A DNA stretch of 7,615 bases. It comes from an uncultured Tissierellia bacterium. Its GTDB lineage: Bacteria > Bacillota > Clostridia > Tissierellales > Peptoniphilaceae. The translations under genes were made by a program, and so were the position numbers. Below the pieces are notes generated by a model that saw nothing but the letters and a program-made list of their open reading frames with translations, ran no database searches and was not told the origin of the DNA. Where the stretch lies: NCBI GenBank assembly GCA_947278105.1, contig CAMYOR010000045.1, positions 1 through 7,615 of the forward strand, read 5' to 3'. Shown here piece after piece: positions 4,255 to 7,615 of the stretch (within the stretch, counting starts at the first letter, position 1; every line of letters begins with the position of its first letter).

Positions 4255-7200
4255 ATGTATATTCATGCGGGATTAGATGTCGGCTCAACGACGATTAAAG
4301 TGGTTGCGGTAGATGAGAAGGACCAGGTGGTTTACTCGGTTTACCGGAGACACAAAAGTGACGTCAAAAGAACCGTCTTTCGGGTTTTGGAAGACCTTTT
4401 TCAAAACCTGGGAAATGTTCCGATCAAATTGGCGGTGACCGGGTCTGGCGGGATGTTCCTGGAGCAAATATTAGAAGTTCCTTTTATTCAGGAAGTCATT
4501 GCGGAAACGGAAGCCATCAAAAAATATTATCCGGAAACGGATGTCATTATCGAGCTGGGGGGAGAGGACTCAAAGATTACCTACCTTTCCGGAAGTGTCG
4601 AGCAGAGGATGAATTCCATCTGCGCAGGCGGAACCGGGGCCTTCATCGATCAAATGGCCTCCTTATTAAATACAACTGCCGCTGGCCTCAATGACCTGGC
4701 CGATGATTACGGAAAAATCTATCCGATTGCCTCCCGGTGCGGCGTCTTTGCAAAAACGGATGTTCAGGCCCTTTTAAATGACGGAGCCTCCAACGAAGAC
4801 ATCGCCATGTCCATTTTTCAGTCCATTGTCAATCAGACCATCTCAAACCTGGCCTGCGGGCGTCCGATTGAGGGCAACATCACCTTTTTAGGAGGGCCCC
4901 TGCACTTTTTGCCCAATCTGAGAAAGTGCTTTATCAAGACCCTAAGCGCCTCTGCAAAATCCTTTTCCAGCCCGGAAGACGGCCAGCTTTTTGTCGCCCA
5001 TGGGGCGGCCTTGATCGCAGATAAGGCTTCCGAAAAAATAAGCCTACAAAGACTGATCGACCGGATCCACAGCCGGAAGGCCGTGGTTGAAGAAGAAAAA
5101 AAGATTCTGGAGCCCCTCTTTTCTTCTGAGGAAGAATATGAGCGCTTTAAGGCAGAAAACCAGGCCCATCTGGCAAAGTTCGGGGATATCAAGACCTATG
5201 AAGGCCCGGCCTACCTGGGAATTGATGCCGGCTCCACGACCACCAAAGAAGTTCTCATCGGAGAAGACGGAAAGATTCTTTACAGCCATTACGCCTCAAA
5301 CATGGGAAAGCCCCTGGAACACGTCATTGACGACCTTCAAGAAATCTATTCTTTGATGAATGAAAAGACCTATATTGCCCATTCAGCCATCACAGGCTAT
5401 GGGGAAGATTTCATCCGGGCCGCCGTGAACGTTGATATCGGAGAAGTGGAAACCATTGCCCATTACACGGCCGCCCATTATTTCGACCCGGACGTGGACT
5501 TTATCCTCGATATCGGCGGCCAGGACATGAAGGCCATGCACGTTCGAAACGGGGTCATTGACTCCATTAAGCTCAATGAATCCTGCTCCTCCGGCTGCGG
5601 GTCCTTCCTATCCACCTTTGCGGCCTCCGTCGGCATGAGTGTCCAGGAGTTTCAGGAGGCGGCCCTCCGGTCCAAGGCTCCTGTCGACCTGGGAAGCCGA
5701 TGCACGGTCTTTATGAATTCCAAGGTCAAGCAGGCCCAAAAAGAGGGCTTTGGGGTGGAGGATATTGCCGCCGGCCTTTGCTATTCTGTTATCAAAAATG
5801 CCATCCAAAAGGTCATCAAGGTCCGGGACCCCAAGCGCCTGGGCGACCACCTTGTCGTTCAGGGAGGGACTTTTTACGGGGATGCGATCCTTCGAGCCTT
5901 TGAAAAGATCACTGGAAGAAGGGCCACCCGCCCCTCGATCGCCGGCCTTATGGGGGCCATGGGGGCAGCCCTGATCGCCCGGGAAAAATCTACCGGCCGC
6001 TCCTCCCTCAAGACCCCGGCCGACCTGGCCAACTTTACCTACAGCCAAAAGCACGCCCGGTGCGGCCGGTGCACCAATAACTGCGCCCTGACCATCAACA
6101 TTTTCTCAGACGGGACCCGGTATATTTCCGGCAACCGGTGTGAGAGGGGGGCGGGAATCCAGCGGAAGAAAAATGATATTCCCAACCTCTACCAGTATAA
6201 GTATGACCGGCTCTTTAATTATTACAGCGATATTCCTAAGGAAGAGGCAAAATTTCCCGCCGTCGGCATTCCCCGGGCCTTGAATATGTACGAGGATTAT
6301 CCCCTCTGGCATACCTTCTTTAACCGGTTGGGATTTCCCGTCCTTGTTTCGGACCGGTCCTCCCATGAAATCTACGAAAAGGGCCTGGCTTCCATTTCTT
6401 CAGAGACCATCTGCTATCCCGCCAAGTTCTGCTATGGCCATATCGAAGACCTGGTCAATAAGGGGGCAGAGCTGATCTGGTATCCCTGCGTGTTCTATGA
6501 GCAAAAGCAGTTCACCCGGGCCGACAACCAGCTCAACTGTCCCGTCGTCTGCGGGTTTCCTGAGGTAATTAAAAACAACGTCTCCTCCCTGGAAGAAAAG
6601 AAGGTCACCTTTATGAACCCCTTCCTTTCCTTCCGCAATGAAAAAATTCTGGAGGACCGGCTGGTCGAAATTTTTGAGCTCTTTTCGATCGGCGGGAAAA
6701 TTTACCACATCAATCCCCGAAATATTCGGGCGGCCCTGAAGGCGGCCTGGGAAGAGCAGAGAAACTACCATGAAGACGTCCGCCGGGAAGGAAGACTGGC
6801 GATCGACTGGCTTAAGGACCATCAGGGTCAGGGCATCGTCCTGGCCGGCCGCCCTTATCATATTGACAACGAAATTAACCACGGGATCCCGGAGCTGATT
6901 AATGGGATGGGACTGGCGGTCCTTTCGGAAGATGCCGTGGCCATGAACCAGGGCGACCTTTCCCTGCCGATCCGGGTCCTGGACCAGTGGGTCTACCATT
7001 CCCGCCTCTACCGGGCGGCGGAATACGTGGCCGAAAGTGATAATCTGGAACTGATCCAGCTCAATTCCTTTGGCTGTGGGCTTGATGCCGTGACGACGGA
7101 CCAGGTCCAGGATATTTTGGAAACCAAGGGGAAGATCTACACCCTCCTAAAGATTGACGAGGTCTCCAACCTGGGAGCAGTCAAAATCCGTATTCGCTCC

Positions 7201-7615
7201 CTGATTGAGGCCCTAAACCACGCCAAAGAATCGGGCGCCGAAAGGATAAAAAAAGAAAAATCCTACAGCCCGGTGATCGCTCCCTTTACCCGGGAAATGA
7301 AAAAAGATTATACAATCCTGGTCCCCGCCATGGCCCCCGATCACTTCCAGATCCTTTCCAAGGCCCTTAGCAGCGAAGGATATCATTTAAAGTTTCTGGA
7401 CCGGGTGGATTCGGATGTCATTAATGCCGGCCTTAAGTATGTCAACAACGACTCCTGCTACCCCTCGATCACAGTCGTGGGCCAGATGATGGAGGCGATT
7501 GAAAGCGGGAAGGTGGACCCAAAAAAAACGGCCCTTCTGATGACCCAGACCGGAGGCGTATGCCGAGCCTCGAACTATGTGGGATATATCCGCAAAGCCC
7601 TCCAGGATATGGGCC
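4255..7615 (+). CDS. Giant fused acyl-CoA dehydratase activase / DUF2229 / dehydratase-like protein, 3' end missing
   Basis: At least 1120 residues, one open frame with no stop, cut by the window end; relatives I recall are about 1,400 residues. GGAGG (4245-4249) five bases before the ATG sets the start. Domains: (1) BadF/BcrA/HgdC-type ATPase, about 3-255, with GLDVGSTTIK (6-15), LGGEDSK (101-107), C123 and C162; (2) a second such ATPase, about 320-576, with GIDAGSTTTK (322-331), DIGGQDMK (419-426), C444 and C483; (3) a four-cysteine linker, C603, C606, C610 and C629; (4) DUF2229/COG3580-like, about 668-985, with conserved cysteines near 720, 726, 745 and 941; (5) start of a COG3581/dehydratase-like domain, about 1018 on, with NNDSCYP and TQTGGVC. 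Known activators use ATP hydrolysis to push a low-potential electron into a dehydratase or double-cubane protein. Here motor and acceptor appear fused. The substrate is unknown. The start and N-terminal domains are certain; the function is inferred. Confidence 0.95.
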   Translation, partial: MYIHAGLDVGSTTIKVVAVDEKDQVVYSVYRRHKSDVKRTVFRVLEDLFQNLGNVPIKLAVTGSGGMFLEQILEVPFIQEVIAETEAIKKYYPETDVIIELGGEDSKITYLSGSVEQRMNSICAGGTGAFIDQMASLLNTTAAGLNDLADDYGKIYPIASRCGVFAKTDVQALLNDGASNEDIAMSIFQSIVNQTISNLACGRPIEGNITFLGGPLHFLPNLRKCFIKTLSASAKSFSSPEDGQLFVAHGAALIADKASEKISLQRLIDRIHSRKAVVEEEKKILEPLFSSEEEYERFKAENQAHLAKFGDIKTYEGPAYLGIDAGSTTTKEVLIGEDGKILYSHYASNMGKPLEHVIDDLQEIYSLMNEKTYIAHSAITGYGEDFIRAAVNVDIGEVETIAHYTAAHYFDPDVDFILDIGGQDMKAMHVRNGVIDSIKLNESCSSGCGSFLSTFAASVGMSVQEFQEAALRSKAPVDLGSRCTVFMNSKVKQAQKEGFGVEDIAAGLCYSVIKNAIQKVIKVRDPKRLGDHLVVQGGTFYGDAILRAFEKITGRRATRPSIAGLMGAMGAALIAREKSTGRSSLKTPADLANFTYSQKHARCGRCTNNCALTINIFSDGTRYISGNRCERGAGIQRKKNDIPNLYQYKYDRLFNYYSDIPKEEAKFPAVGIPRALNMYEDYPLWHTFFNRLGFPVLVSDRSSHEIYEKGLASISSETICYPAKFCYGHIEDLVNKGAELIWYPCVFYEQKQFTRADNQLNCPVVCGFPEVIKNNVSSLEEKKVTFMNPFLSFRNEKILEDRLVEIFELFSIGGKIYHINPRNIRAALKAAWEEQRNYHEDVRREGRLAIDWLKDHQGQGIVLAGRPYHIDNEINHGIPELINGMGLAVLSEDAVAMNQGDLSLPIRVLDQWVYHSRLYRAAEYVAESDNLELIQLNSFGCGLDAVTTDQVQDILETKGKIYTLLKIDEVSNLGAVKIRIRSLIEALNHAKESGAERIKKEKSYSPVIAPFTREMKKDYTILVPAMAPDHFQILSKALSSEGYHLKFLDRVDSDVINAGLKYVNNDSCYPSITVVGQMMEAIESGKVDPKKTALLMTQTGGVCRASNYVGYIRKALQDMG

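Noticed and set aside
5608..6054. 148-residue minus-strand frame inside the second ATPase module
   Set aside because: Gly-rich antisense shadow of the conserved cysteine and phosphate-binding motifs on the plus strand.
6400..6999. 199-residue minus-strand frame inside the giant activase gene
   Set aside because: Antisense shadow; the sense frame carries the conserved DUF2229 motifs and is open throughout.
4255..7615. Possibility that the giant gene is really two adjacent genes or a frameshifted assembly artefact
   Set aside because: The frame from 4255 stays open to the last base with no internal stop, and the ATPase-ATPase-linker-DUF2229 order matches a recurrent natural architecture.
1..7615. 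tRNA genes, CRISPR arrays, insertion sequences or phage genes
   Set aside because: No tRNA T-loop signature, regularly spaced repeats, transposase motifs or phage-type proteins were found on either strand.

Overview
The window looks like chromosome of an anaerobic bacterium, most likely an anaerobic Firmicute (Bacillota, Clostridia- or Tissierellia-like). This is inferred from strong AGGAGG-type ribosome binding sites, a stand-alone flavodiiron protein, and a giant 2-hydroxyacyl-CoA dehydratase activase fusion of a kind I associate with anaerobes. The coding regions look moderate in GC. No tRNA, rRNA, insertion sequence, integrase or CRISPR array was found.

Layout, left to right. Positions 1-225 are GC-rich, have no convincing gene and hold several inverted repeats. 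A terminator at 225-268 closes a minus-strand NADPH-dependent FMN reductase-family flavoprotein (300-845). A 339-base divergent intergenic region (846-1184) carries candidate promoters in both directions, a G-quadruplex-capable run on the minus strand, and a structured leader. The leader belongs to a class A flavodiiron protein (1185-2417). A perfect 11-bp hairpin separates that gene from a 2,3-bisphosphoglycerate-independent phosphoglycerate mutase, gpmI (2539-4152), whose signatures resemble the plant/trypanosomatid branch as I remember it. A very strong terminator overlaps the gpmI stop codon. A new promoter with an extended -10 then drives a giant gene from 4255 that is still open at the window end, with 1120 residues visible.

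How the genes relate. The two flavoproteins form a divergent redox pair: the flavodiiron protein reduces O2 or NO, and the FMN reductase family handles quinones, flavins or other oxidants. gpmI is glycolytic housekeeping. The giant protein is the least understood part. It has two complete BadF/HgdC-type ATPase modules in one chain, each with the cysteine pair that holds the activator iron-sulfur cluster, then a four-cysteine linker, then a DUF2229/dehydratase-like reductase region. It resembles a single-chain ATP-driven electron-transfer machine whose substrate cannot be read from sequence. Protecting such an O2-sensitive enzyme would fit a neighbouring O2-scavenging flavodiiron protein, but the terminator and separate promoter show no operon link.
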